In this document: positions 14,245 to 22,124 of the stretch, piece by piece
Layout: every line of letters starts with the position of its first letter
Position numbering within the stretch: the stretch's first letter is position 1
Origin: Defluviitaleaceae bacterium
GTDB lineage: Bacteria > Bacillota > Clostridia > Lachnospirales > WRAX01
Length of the DNA: 37,051 nucleotides
Direction of reading: 5' to 3'
Assembly: GCA_009780485.1 (NCBI GenBank)
Contig: WQZZ01000008.1
Span: forward strand, 1 to 37,051
The notes under the pieces: generated by a model
Databases searched by the model: none
What the model was told of the DNA's origin: nothing
Seen by the model: the letters and a program-made list of their open reading frames with translations, nothing else
Program-made: the position numbers and the translations under genes

Positions 14245-15420
14245 ATGGCTAGCTTTTGGATTAATTTGACAGATAATTGTAATCTCAATTGCTCCTATTG
14301 TTATCAAAAAGTGCGTAAGTACGGCAATATGACTTTGGAAACGGCAGGTCAGGTTGTGTCAATGATAAAAGAGCGGTGTAAGGTGGTCGGTGCTGAAACA
14401 TTAAAGCTTACTTTTTTTGGAGGGGAACCTCTATTAAATTTTGATGCCCTTAAATACATCGTCGATTCTTTTTCGGACTTTGAGTTTCCAGCAACTTTCC
14501 TAATGACTTCAAACTTCTCGCTGGCTTCTGATGAAATCATAAATTTTCTTGTCAAACACGACTTTGGTATGATGATTAGTATTGATGGGGACGAAGATAC
14601 GCAAGAACTCAATCGTTCATCAGCCGACAAAACTAAGAAACACAATACTTTTTCTTCACTCATTAATGCTATAAACAAATTGAATAAACTTGAGTATGGC
14701 GAAAATTTTCGTCTCGCAAAGGTTATCGCTTCAAACAGTGCCGCCAACCTGAAAAAAGACATAATATTTTTGAGCGAGCTTCACAAAGATATTGTTATTA
14801 ATTTTGATAATAACGTCTATACAGATTGGGAAATAACACCTGAGGACGAGAGGGTTCTGAGAGAAGAACTTAAAAAGGCTTTCGAATGGTATCTAAATGA
14901 TGGACGGACAAAAGGAGTACGTGTTGATTTTTTTGAAGCCTGCTTAGAAAATGTTGCTAATATGTTTATGTGCGGAAGTAGCACGAACTTGTCTAGTTGT
15001 TTGGGGATTGATAGTATCATGCCAACGTTTAGTCCAGACGGTGCCATTCATGCGTGTCATCTTTTGTTTGAGATGTTCGAAAACGAAGAAGGTCAAAAGA
15101 CCACTGAAGAACTTATACATTTGTTGGAGCATAGTGAAGATTATGGAAAATTGAAAAATGAGCAACTTGCTGAAACGTTTAACGGGAGATTTAAGGCTGA
15201 TACGTGTATTGCGTGTAGATATTTTCACTACTGTCGCTACGACTTTATAGATGATTGGGCTTCGGTCTGTTTTTATCGCCTGTACGGAGTTAATACAGGT
15301 ATTGGTCACAGGAAATCAAATTTTACTTCATCTTTCTGTATCAATAGATTTATGAATGACTATATTTTTGAAGCCATCAATAATGGGGAGGTGGATATAA
15401 ATGCTTTACTACAGCAATGA
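14245..15420 (+). CDS. Radical SAM/SPASM peptide maturase (391 aa)
   Basis: The enzyme would modify the precursor peptide by radical chemistry. The N-terminal CNLNCSYC has Cys12, Cys16 and Cys19, the classical CX3CX2C motif for the SAM-binding iron-sulphur cluster, followed by the FFGGEPLL motif near residue 56. The C-terminal SPASM-like region has a Cys, 13 residues, Gly-x4-Cys (SPDGAIHAC), then CIACRYFHYC with Cys321, Cys324 and Cys330, and one more Cys further on, enough for auxiliary clusters. The ATG at 14245 has AGGAGGG 7 bases upstream; an in-frame ATG at 14203 lies inside the stem-loop and is rejected. The gene overlaps the next by 20 bp. The type of link (for example thioether) cannot be read from sequence. 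Confidence 0.92.
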   Translation: MASFWINLTDNCNLNCSYCYQKVRKYGNMTLETAGQVVSMIKERCKVVGAETLKLTFFGGEPLLNFDALKYIVDSFSDFEFPATFLMTSNFSLASDEIINFLVKHDFGMMISIDGDEDTQELNRSSADKTKKHNTFSSLINAINKLNKLEYGENFRLAKVIASNSAANLKKDIIFLSELHKDIVINFDNNVYTDWEITPEDERVLREELKKAFEWYLNDGRTKGVRVDFFEACLENVANMFMCGSSTNLSSCLGIDSIMPTFSPDGAIHACHLLFEMFENEEGQKTTEELIHLLEHSEDYGKLKNEQLAETFNGRFKADTCIACRYFHYCRYDFIDDWASVCFYRLYGVNTGIGHRKSNFTSSFCINRFMNDYIFEAINNGEVDINALLQQ

Positions 15421-16099
15421 TATAACTGCAAACATTGCACTAGACAACTTCATAAAGACGCAACTTAATAAAGATTCAATAATCAAAAACAACTTTGTTT
15501 ATACAGATGTAACTGAGAAATGTATTGTTGATGCCGTGTCATACCTTAAAGATTACAACGATTATCTTTATTATCTATTGAACGATTTGACTGGTGTTTT
15601 CTTTAACTATGACATCTCACTAACAACATTTGATACTAGCCAAGATTTAGATTTGTCAACATTAAAACGATTTTCTTATGTAAAAGAGGGCTTTTTTTCT
15701 AAAGGAAATTGTGTGACGCTGTATTTCTCTTCTGACCACATATCAAATCCTTTGGATGTGCTTTATTCATTAAACAATATGCTAACATTGTCCTTTGAAT
15801 ATTTCGATGTAGTTATGGACTACCTGTTATTCGAGGACAAGATTGTATACTATATGCTATTTAGGTACAGCCTTTTATTGGAACCCAATTTAAGCGAAAT
15901 TATGAAAATTAAAGACCTTATAAATGATTCTTTCGAATTGACTCATTGCAAAGACAAGGACAACATTTTTCCAATCATGCAAGTGAAATTTGAGAACGAA
16001 CATATGTCTAGTTTCCCTGTTTTGAAAGTAGGAGACAGGCTTCTGTTCGAAGGCGTATCGCTACAATATCCATTATATCCTACATCGGACTGTAATTAA
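15401..16099 (+). CDS. Unknown RiPP-operon protein (232 aa)
   Basis: The ATG at 15401 lies within the 3' end of the maturase gene (20-bp overlap) and has GGGGAGG 8 bases upstream, so the two are translated together. The protein is acidic and rich in Tyr, Phe, Leu and Asp, with no signal peptide and no clear membrane segment, and with no metalloprotease or kinase motif. Short aromatic blocks such as YNDYLYYLLNDLTGVFF stand out. Its place between maturase and exporter suggests a partner in peptide recognition, maturation, leader removal or self-protection. I do not recognise a family. Confidence 0.8.
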   Translation: MLYYSNDITANIALDNFIKTQLNKDSIIKNNFVYTDVTEKCIVDAVSYLKDYNDYLYYLLNDLTGVFFNYDISLTTFDTSQDLDLSTLKRFSYVKEGFFSKGNCVTLYFSSDHISNPLDVLYSLNNMLTLSFEYFDVVMDYLLFEDKIVYYMLFRYSLLLEPNLSEIMKIKDLINDSFELTHCKDKDNIFPIMQVKFENEHMSSFPVLKVGDRLLFEGVSLQYPLYPTSDCN

Positions 16100-16162
16100 T
16101 GTGAATAGAGTTATTTTATAACTTATTCTTAAAAACGTAGAGGTAGCCAAGGAGGTGCGAAC

Positions 16163-17752
16163 ATGAAAGACATCACCAAAATAATGCTTGGCAGTGTCGG
16201 AACGAAAGTCATGCTTATATTTTATGCCTTGCTATCAGTTGGTTCTGGGTTTTTAATTATACAAGGTAACGAAATGTTGAGAGGGGTTTTTGACAATTAT
16301 TTACTAACACAAGTGTACGGTGTGTTCGGCTTCCGATTGGCGACCACCACTTCTGTGTTTCTGCTTATTTTTGGGGTACATATTTTGAGTGAGTTTCTTT
16401 TGCAACGCTTTACATGGGACGGACAAGCTCGCTTGGCAGAACATTATATGAGGGGGTTATTGCGTAGTAAATTTAGCTTTTTCACGAAGGAAGAACCTCC
16501 CAAGATTTGGAGTGACTTGACCACGGCAACACAAGGTACAGCACATCTTTATCAATCATTAGTTTCGACTTTCGATACATTTGTCAGGTTTGTTTTTTAT
16601 GGAATTGTAGTGTTTAGCGTGGATTTTTACGCCGGTCTTTTTACATTGGTTGCATTACCCATATATTTTTTAGCTAACTGGGGTGCGCATAAAAGGTTTT
16701 ATCCTATTCAAGAAAGAAGGATGAAGGCTATGGGTGAGTTGAGTGTGGCCGCTAACGAATCTTTCACGGACGTCGCCAATGTAAAGGCAAAAAATTCATA
16801 TGACTTTTTTGTAGGACGTATCAACAAATCACAGCAAGTCACCTCTCGGTTGATGTGTAATTTTAATGTTTTGTATGCGTACATAAGCAATATATCGAAT
16901 CTCGTCAGCATTATTGCCCCGCTTTTGATATTGTTTGGTGCCATGCAGTTTTCTGACACGCTGACTCTTGATGCTGGCGTTGTTCTGGTGCTTTACATAA
17001 ATATCCCACTACTTTTGAGCAGTTTCCAAGGTTTTCACAATTTATATATAAATTACAAATCTAGAAAGCCTTTAGTCGAAAAACTTAAAAGCTTTGCGGA
17101 CATCCCCGCAGAGCAAAGTGGAAGTACGACAATAAATACTTTTGAAAGTTTAAGCACATATGGTGTAAAAGTCAATTTTGAAGGTGAACGCAACGTCACC
17201 GTCCCCGATTTTACCATAGTAAAAGGTGAAAAGGTAATGTTTTCTGGGGAGAGTGGTGTAGGAAAGTCTACCATCTTTAATATAGTGATTGGATTGATTG
17301 AAGATTACGAAGGGGATATAACTATAAACGGCGTGAACCTGCGTGAAATCGACAAGGATTCACTTCGTGAAGTATTCGGTATAGCTTTCCAATCTGTAAA
17401 TGTTATGACCCTCACATTGAAGGAAAACATTTTATTGGGAATAGAAAGTGATGACATTAACGAAATTATAAAACTTACAAACCTAAAAACCCAATTAGAA
17501 AGCAAATCAGAGCAAACCCTTAATAGTAAGGTGCTGTCGGGTGGGGAAAAATCCCGCCTTGGACTTGCCCAAATGCTGATTAGAAATCCCGAGGTCATAT
17601 TTATTGACGAAACATTTTCCAGTCTGGATGAGGAGATGGAAAAACAGATAATCACAGGAGTGTTTGAAAAATACACCGACAAGACCATTATCTGCATTAA
17701 CCATCGCAGCGGAAGTCGTGCCTTTTTTGAAAGAGTAATTGAGTTCAATTAA
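16163..17752 (+). CDS. ABC exporter, fused permease and ATPase (529 aa)
   Basis: Residues about 1-310 are a type I exporter membrane domain with six hydrophobic stretches (for example IMLIFYALLSVGSGFLII near 12-32). The ATPase domain follows: Walker A GESGVGKST near 363-371, Q-loop FQSV, signature LSGGEKSRL, Walker B EVIFIDE with SSLD, and the switch His in INHRS. No C39 peptidase domain is present at the N-terminus, so leader cleavage must come from another protein. It ends the RiPP operon, 63 bp after the unknown gene, with AAGGAGGTG before the ATG. The likely role is export of the modified peptide, and possibly self-protection. A stand-alone drug exporter is less likely given the context. 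Confidence 0.92.
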   Translation: MKDITKIMLGSVGTKVMLIFYALLSVGSGFLIIQGNEMLRGVFDNYLLTQVYGVFGFRLATTTSVFLLIFGVHILSEFLLQRFTWDGQARLAEHYMRGLLRSKFSFFTKEEPPKIWSDLTTATQGTAHLYQSLVSTFDTFVRFVFYGIVVFSVDFYAGLFTLVALPIYFLANWGAHKRFYPIQERRMKAMGELSVAANESFTDVANVKAKNSYDFFVGRINKSQQVTSRLMCNFNVLYAYISNISNLVSIIAPLLILFGAMQFSDTLTLDAGVVLVLYINIPLLLSSFQGFHNLYINYKSRKPLVEKLKSFADIPAEQSGSTTINTFESLSTYGVKVNFEGERNVTVPDFTIVKGEKVMFSGESGVGKSTIFNIVIGLIEDYEGDITINGVNLREIDKDSLREVFGIAFQSVNVMTLTLKENILLGIESDDINEIIKLTNLKTQLESKSEQTLNSKVLSGGEKSRLGLAQMLIRNPEVIFIDETFSSLDEEMEKQIITGVFEKYTDKTIICINHRSGSRAFFERVIEFN

Positions 17753-17758
17753 AGATGC

Positions 17759-17808
17759 AATAGAGCAATACTCAAAAACCGTTTTTGAGTATTGCTCTAT
17801 TTTGTTTT
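17759..17808 (+). terminator. Terminator of the RiPP operon
   Basis: A perfect 20-bp stem (17759-17778 with 17782-17801) with a 3-base CCG loop, followed by TTGTTTT. The remaining 177 bp to attR hold no convincing gene. Confidence 0.9.
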
Positions 17809-17984
17809 ACACCACTTATTATGGAAAGGCAATTTCTTCAAGAGTTTCGAAATACTCTACGCAATTTACCCACTTACAAACACCCTGTTACGTAGGTTGT
17901 TTGTAAAAACTCTTGTCTATATTAAATGCTTTTTTCACCAACCAAACATTTTTAGAAGTTTTCAAAATTACACCTTGACAAAAG

Positions 17985-19988
17985 CATCCTAAGTCGGAGC
18001 TTTACGCAAGCACCGCAGAGTATTTGCGAGATAAAGGATATGTGGTTAAGGTATTCAACCTAATATCCCCTGAAAACTCCGATAGTTGGAATTGCTTGCG
18101 GGAGATTGAAGGTGACAATCAGGAGCTTATGGCGCAGATATTTTGTGATGTAGTTATCCGAAATACTCTGCTTAACGGCAAGATGGATCCATTCTGGGAC
18201 ACAGGTTCCATTTCTCTACTCAAAGCCCTGTGTTTGTATGTGGTGCAGATATATCCAGAAGAAGATAGAAACATTGGCGAGGTTTACAAGTTACTTGAGA
18301 ATGTAGCTTCTACCAACGGTGGTAGTGGTTTGGGCATGAGTCTAGGGAGTAGTGGCGGTAGTGGTCTAAAAGCTGCATTTTCTGCCCTACCCTTTGGACA
18401 TTCCGCTAAAGCCCCGTTTAACATCTTCCAGCAAGCTAGTGATAATGTACAATCAGGCATCATCATAGGTCTTGCCAACCGCATCCAAGTGTTTCAAATA
18501 GAAGCCTTACGAGCAATTACAAGCCATAGTGACGGCATAGACTTAACCCTGCCAGGCAAACAAAAATGTGCATATTTTTGTATCACAAGCGACCAAGACT
18601 CAACATTTGACTTCTTGAGTTCGCTATTTTTGTCCTTTTTGTTTATTAAGTTGGTAAGGTTTGCAGATGGTCAACCTAACCAATCTTTACCTGTACCTGT
18701 TCACCTACTGGCAGACGAACTGGCCAACATAGGTGTCATACCTGACCTAACCAAGAAAATCTCCACAGTACGCAGTCGCAAAATCAGCATGAGTGTGATA
18801 TTCCAAAATATTGCACAAATGCAGAACCGATACCCCGATAATGCTTGGCTTGAGATAATCGGGAATTGTGATACCCAGTTATTTTTAGGTTGTACCGATG
18901 AGTTAACTGCTAAATTCATCTCCGACCGAACAGGTGAGGTGACAATCGGTGTGGAAAGTACCGCTAAGGAAATACGTTCAATACGATTAAGCAACTATGT
19001 GCCTTCACACAGGGAAGTCACATCCATAGGGAAGCGAAAGCTATTAACTCCCGACGAGGTACTTAGATTACCCCGTGATGATGCTCTCGTGATATTTCGT
19101 GGGCAAAAGGTGTTGAAGGTTAGAAAGTTTGACTATACCAAGCACCCAGAAGCCAGGAAGTTGCGGGACTGTAATGCTAGGGATTATGTTCCTAACTGGC
19201 GGGTGGCAAATGTAGATGATGAGAGTTCAGGTGGGTGTAACCACATCGCAAAAGTGGGTACGATTGGTCACGAACAACGACAGAAGGATACTTGCAATCT
19301 AGAGGTCAGTAACATTTGTATGTACGATATGAATGGCGCGGTTGTTGCGGATGACGCAAACGGAGCAAATGATAAAAATGGTGTAAATGTCAGCAACACA
19401 AGCGATACTGATTTAACATCCTACGTAATACCTGTGGCAAAAGCGATTAGAGTTGCAAAGTCCGCCGAGTCCACCAAAGGAGTTATTTCCGCCAAGTCAG
19501 TAAAGCCGATAAAGTCAGTAAACCTCATTAAGACTAGTAAGTCTGACGAGTCCGATAGAGACACCGAGTTTTCCGAAACCATCGAACCTATCAAAGCTAC
19601 CAAACGTGGCAGAGCTACCAATAAAGCCGAAACACCAATCCAAATATCCCTATCAGATCCAGCAATCACAATACCTTTGAGTGTTACGAAAACAGGCAAA
19701 CATACTCAGTTGTCCTTGTCCGAATTGTCTGCCGCATCTACTACTACGACCAGATTTGTGGATGCACCTAAATCGCTTGCAATCAAACCCCTTTCAGATG
19801 TTGGCGGCTCATCTTCCCTGACACCCCCACCAACAGCAGTAGTAGTACCACCATCATCATCAATACTGCCACCACTACCTTCCACACGAACAAATGTGCC
19901 TGCAAACTCACCCAAAGCATCTGCCTTAAAAGACAATAACGAAGCCTTCAAGCAGATTCGTGTTGAGGATTTACTGGCAGATTTGTAG
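17985..19988 (+). CDS. virD4: VirD4/TraG-type coupling protein, C-terminal part after the IME
   Basis: Continuation of the gene begun at 247. From the repeat at 17986 the frame reads (Asp)-Pro-Lys-SELYASTAEYLRDKGY, a typical coupling-protein Walker B region, and continues with the hallmark LLADELANIGVIPDLTKK, STVRSRKISMSVIFQNIAQ and IIGNCDTQLFLG blocks. Joined to the left part, the protein would have about 906 residues. The core ends near 19220; the last 250 or so residues are low-complexity, rich in Ser, Lys, Thr and Pro, and end in EAFKQIRVEDLLADL. This tail is longer than in most VirD4 proteins. The fragment has no start codon of its own with a ribosome binding site; the TTG at 18024 is an artefact. 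It is silent as a coupling protein unless the IME excises. Confidence 0.92.
   Translation, partial: HPKSELYASTAEYLRDKGYVVKVFNLISPENSDSWNCLREIEGDNQELMAQIFCDVVIRNTLLNGKMDPFWDTGSISLLKALCLYVVQIYPEEDRNIGEVYKLLENVASTNGGSGLGMSLGSSGGSGLKAAFSALPFGHSAKAPFNIFQQASDNVQSGIIIGLANRIQVFQIEALRAITSHSDGIDLTLPGKQKCAYFCITSDQDSTFDFLSSLFLSFLFIKLVRFADGQPNQSLPVPVHLLADELANIGVIPDLTKKISTVRSRKISMSVIFQNIAQMQNRYPDNAWLEIIGNCDTQLFLGCTDELTAKFISDRTGEVTIGVESTAKEIRSIRLSNYVPSHREVTSIGKRKLLTPDEVLRLPRDDALVIFRGQKVLKVRKFDYTKHPEARKLRDCNARDYVPNWRVANVDDESSGGCNHIAKVGTIGHEQRQKDTCNLEVSNICMYDMNGAVVADDANGANDKNGVNVSNTSDTDLTSYVIPVAKAIRVAKSAESTKGVISAKSVKPIKSVNLIKTSKSDESDRDTEFSETIEPIKATKRGRATNKAETPIQISLSDPAITIPLSVTKTGKHTQLSLSELSAASTTTTRFVDAPKSLAIKPLSDVGGSSSLTPPPTAVVVPPSSSILPPLPSTRTNVPANSPKASALKDNNEAFKQIRVEDLLADL
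17986..17992 (+). repeat. Right attachment repeat (attR core, ATCCTAA)
   Basis: Second copy of the 7-bp core. Immediately right of it GTCGGAGC restores the coupling-protein reading frame. Immediately left, CTTGACAAAAGC is element sequence. Confidence 0.85.
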
Positions 19989-20061
19989 TATGTAGTGGAT
20001 TGACTTACGAAAAGTATCAAGAAAATAACCAAAAAATAATTTTTAAGAAAGGAAAATTCGC

Positions 20062-20292
20062 ATGGGAAATAAATGTTCGGTTACACGCAAACGAGCCAAA
20101 CACATTTATGACGAGCGATCGTGTGAGCTGAAAGGACGCAATAGTGCTAAGTTCGGTGTTCTGAATCACAATCACAATAATAATAAATTTTGGTCTATTC
20201 CTGGTGGATGTCATGCACCTAAGAATAGGTCGTTTTTTATACCCAAGAAGCGGTGTGTAGTTCGCCGCAAACCAAAACAAAAACGGAGGTAA
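20062..20292 (+). CDS. Small basic protein of unknown function (76 aa)
   Basis: The ATG follows AAAGGAAAA. The product is strongly basic (many Lys and Arg, tail KKRCVVRRKPKQKRR) with three Cys and a run of His/Asn near the middle (NHNHNNNKF). Its stop codon overlaps the end of the ribosome binding site of the next gene, as in an operon. It may be a nucleic-acid-binding accessory protein. I recognise no family, and real translation is likely but not certain. Confidence 0.5.
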   Translation: MGNKCSVTRKRAKHIYDERSCELKGRNSAKFGVLNHNHNNNKFWSIPGGCHAPKNRSFFIPKKRCVVRRKPKQKRR

Positions 20293-20298
20293 TTGCTT

Positions 20299-22101
20299 AT
20301 GGCGAAGAAGAAAGTTGAGGTAATTTCGGAAGCTAAAGTGACCACGGAGTTTGAAGTGGCTTCGGAAATTGAAAATCTGGTATCAAATGAAGGCCTGGAT
20401 CTAAATGAAAACGGGGACTCGGGTGAAGATTTGGAGCTAAACGGAAATTTGTACTTAAATGAAAATTTGGAATCAAGCCAAAACATAGAAGGAGTGAACG
20501 GAATGATGGGAATGGACTTTATGACGAGTGACTATATGATAGATGATACAGACTCAGGAATGGAATCGGGCGATATGACCGTGGAAGTGTTTGACGATGC
20601 GGATTTTGCTGATGATACGAGTGATGTAGGCAACTCGAATAATAATCCAGATGATGACGATTATACAGGTTTGGCAGATGATGTTTCAACAGATGCCCTT
20701 ACAGATTTGACCTCTATAGAGGACACATCCGCCCCCAAAGAACTCGCCCCAGCACCAAAAACAAGGAAATCTAGGACGAAAGCTACGACCTCAGCAACAA
20801 GCCAAGAAGTCGTTGTTGATGATAAGGAGCAGGCGGGACAAGCATCTACTGATGGTATTGCAGACCACGAACTCACCAATAACACCAATGCAGATGCAGA
20901 GCAAACCGACCCCGACCCTAACCACACCCTACCAATCGAACCCAACCAAGCCCCAACAGTCCCACCCATCGGGGATGACCCTACTATTACCCAGGATACT
21001 CCAGACCATACCACGGACAACCAATCCAATACAATCCATGACAGCCCCACCCATATCGAAACCGACAATCCCTCCGACCCCAACACTACCCGCACTTCTG
21101 GTTTAGACACCACCAACGATTCTTCCTCTAGCCCCACCCCACCCCCAGCACAATCCCGTCCCCAACCGACACCTCAACCACGACCTCCACAAGCCTCTGT
21201 GCTAACCTTGGAAGTGGGTGGCGAGATAGTCACCCAAAGAGACAAAGAAGATGCCATCTGGCATGAAATCAAAAACTCCCAAGTCAGCGGCTCTCATTTA
21301 ACGGGAACATTAGGTAAAGTTGAACATTTGGAAAATGGCAACATTATTGCCATCATTGATTATAGGGGCCAGCGCATTGCCATCCCTCTCAAAGAAATGA
21401 TGATTGTACTCAACAGACCAGAAGAACAGAGTGATGCCGTATACAACGAGCGTGTTTCTCGCATCCTCAACCGCATGATGGGTGCGGAAATCGACTTTAT
21501 TGTGCGAGGTATAACGGGTTCTGGCGAGGAGCGTGCCGCTGTTGCGAGCCGTAAGGCTGCTATGCTTCGTTTGCGTCGACGCTACTACTTAATTAACACA
21601 GTAAACGGTAAACCTCAAGTCTATCCCGACCGCATTGTGGAAGCTCGTGTTATTGCCGTTAGCCAAACGGTCATCCGTGTGGAAGTTTTTGGCGTCGAAA
21701 CATCAATCCGCAGTCAGGATTTAAGCTGGGGGTATGTGGGTGATGTAAGGGATTTATACTTTGTAGGTGATACAGTTCAAGTGCGTGTTGTGCGTGTGGA
21801 TGGCGATGCTCCAGAAAATCTTAGTGTTAGAGCAAATATAAAATCCTTAACCATTGACAACACCCGTGAAAAACTGATGGCTCTAAAGCCCCAAACCAAT
21901 TGCATGGGTACGGTTACTGATGTTCGCCAAGGGGTCATTTTTCTATCTCTGGTTGATGGTGTGAGAGCTATATCCCATAAATCCTTTGACCACCGCAGAG
22001 TTGGTCGTGGAGACCATGTTTTGTTTGTTGTGACTAAGATTGATGAGGATACTGGAACTGCTCTTGGCATTGTTTCCCGTATTGTTAAGCGGAATATTTG
22101 A
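20299..22101 (+). CDS. S1-like RNA-binding-fold protein of the conjugative element (600 aa)
   Basis: The N-terminal 300 residues are acidic, then Pro/Thr/Ser-rich, and likely disordered. The C-terminal 300 residues hold beta-rich repeats of S1/OB type: a segment near 335-375 (GTLGKVEHLENGNIIAIIDY), one near 450-515 (EARVIAVSQTVIRVEVFGVE, then VGDTVQVRVVRVDGD), and one near 530-595 (GTVTDVRQGVIFLSLVDGV, then GDHVLFVVTKIDED). Similar proteins sit beside VirD4 in clostridial conjugative elements, but their role is not established. The start at 20299 has GGAGGT 8 bases upstream. An in-frame upstream codon at 20293 is rejected. Confidence 0.75.
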   Translation: MAKKKVEVISEAKVTTEFEVASEIENLVSNEGLDLNENGDSGEDLELNGNLYLNENLESSQNIEGVNGMMGMDFMTSDYMIDDTDSGMESGDMTVEVFDDADFADDTSDVGNSNNNPDDDDYTGLADDVSTDALTDLTSIEDTSAPKELAPAPKTRKSRTKATTSATSQEVVVDDKEQAGQASTDGIADHELTNNTNADAEQTDPDPNHTLPIEPNQAPTVPPIGDDPTITQDTPDHTTDNQSNTIHDSPTHIETDNPSDPNTTRTSGLDTTNDSSSSPTPPPAQSRPQPTPQPRPPQASVLTLEVGGEIVTQRDKEDAIWHEIKNSQVSGSHLTGTLGKVEHLENGNIIAIIDYRGQRIAIPLKEMMIVLNRPEEQSDAVYNERVSRILNRMMGAEIDFIVRGITGSGEERAAVASRKAAMLRLRRRYYLINTVNGKPQVYPDRIVEARVIAVSQTVIRVEVFGVETSIRSQDLSWGYVGDVRDLYFVGDTVQVRVVRVDGDAPENLSVRANIKSLTIDNTREKLMALKPQTNCMGTVTDVRQGVIFLSLVDGVRAISHKSFDHRRVGRGDHVLFVVTKIDEDTGTALGIVSRIVKRNI

Positions 22102-22124
22102 TCGGGAGGGAGTTGGAGTAAGTA

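Larger units (their letters stand above)
965..17992 (+). mobile_element. Integrative mobilizable element, about 17.0 kb, inserted in virD4
   Basis: Both ends carry ATCCTAA, and virD4 reading resumes exactly at the right copy, so 17,021 bp have been added. The element has its own large serine recombinase at the left end, a TnpW-like gene, MobC, a MobA-type relaxase and a relaxase-associated membrane protein, but no coupling protein or secretion channel. This is the definition of an IME that needs a helper. Cargo consists of an Rpn nuclease, an RRNPP regulator-peptide pair, an M29 aminopeptidase, a second HTH-TPR regulator, and a RiPP operon. The short repeat without long inverted ends fits serine-recombinase integration rather than DDE transposition. 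The boundaries are read directly; autonomy and activity are not shown. Confidence 0.9.

Noticed and set aside
17792-17992. 66-codon plus-strand frame at the right end of the IME
   Set aside because: It begins inside the RiPP operon terminator, has no ribosome binding site, and runs into the attR repeat; likely chance.
18024-19988. Independent gene starting with TTG at 18024
   Set aside because: The open frame extends back to the attR repeat and matches a coupling protein interrupted at 965, so it is the 3' part of that gene.
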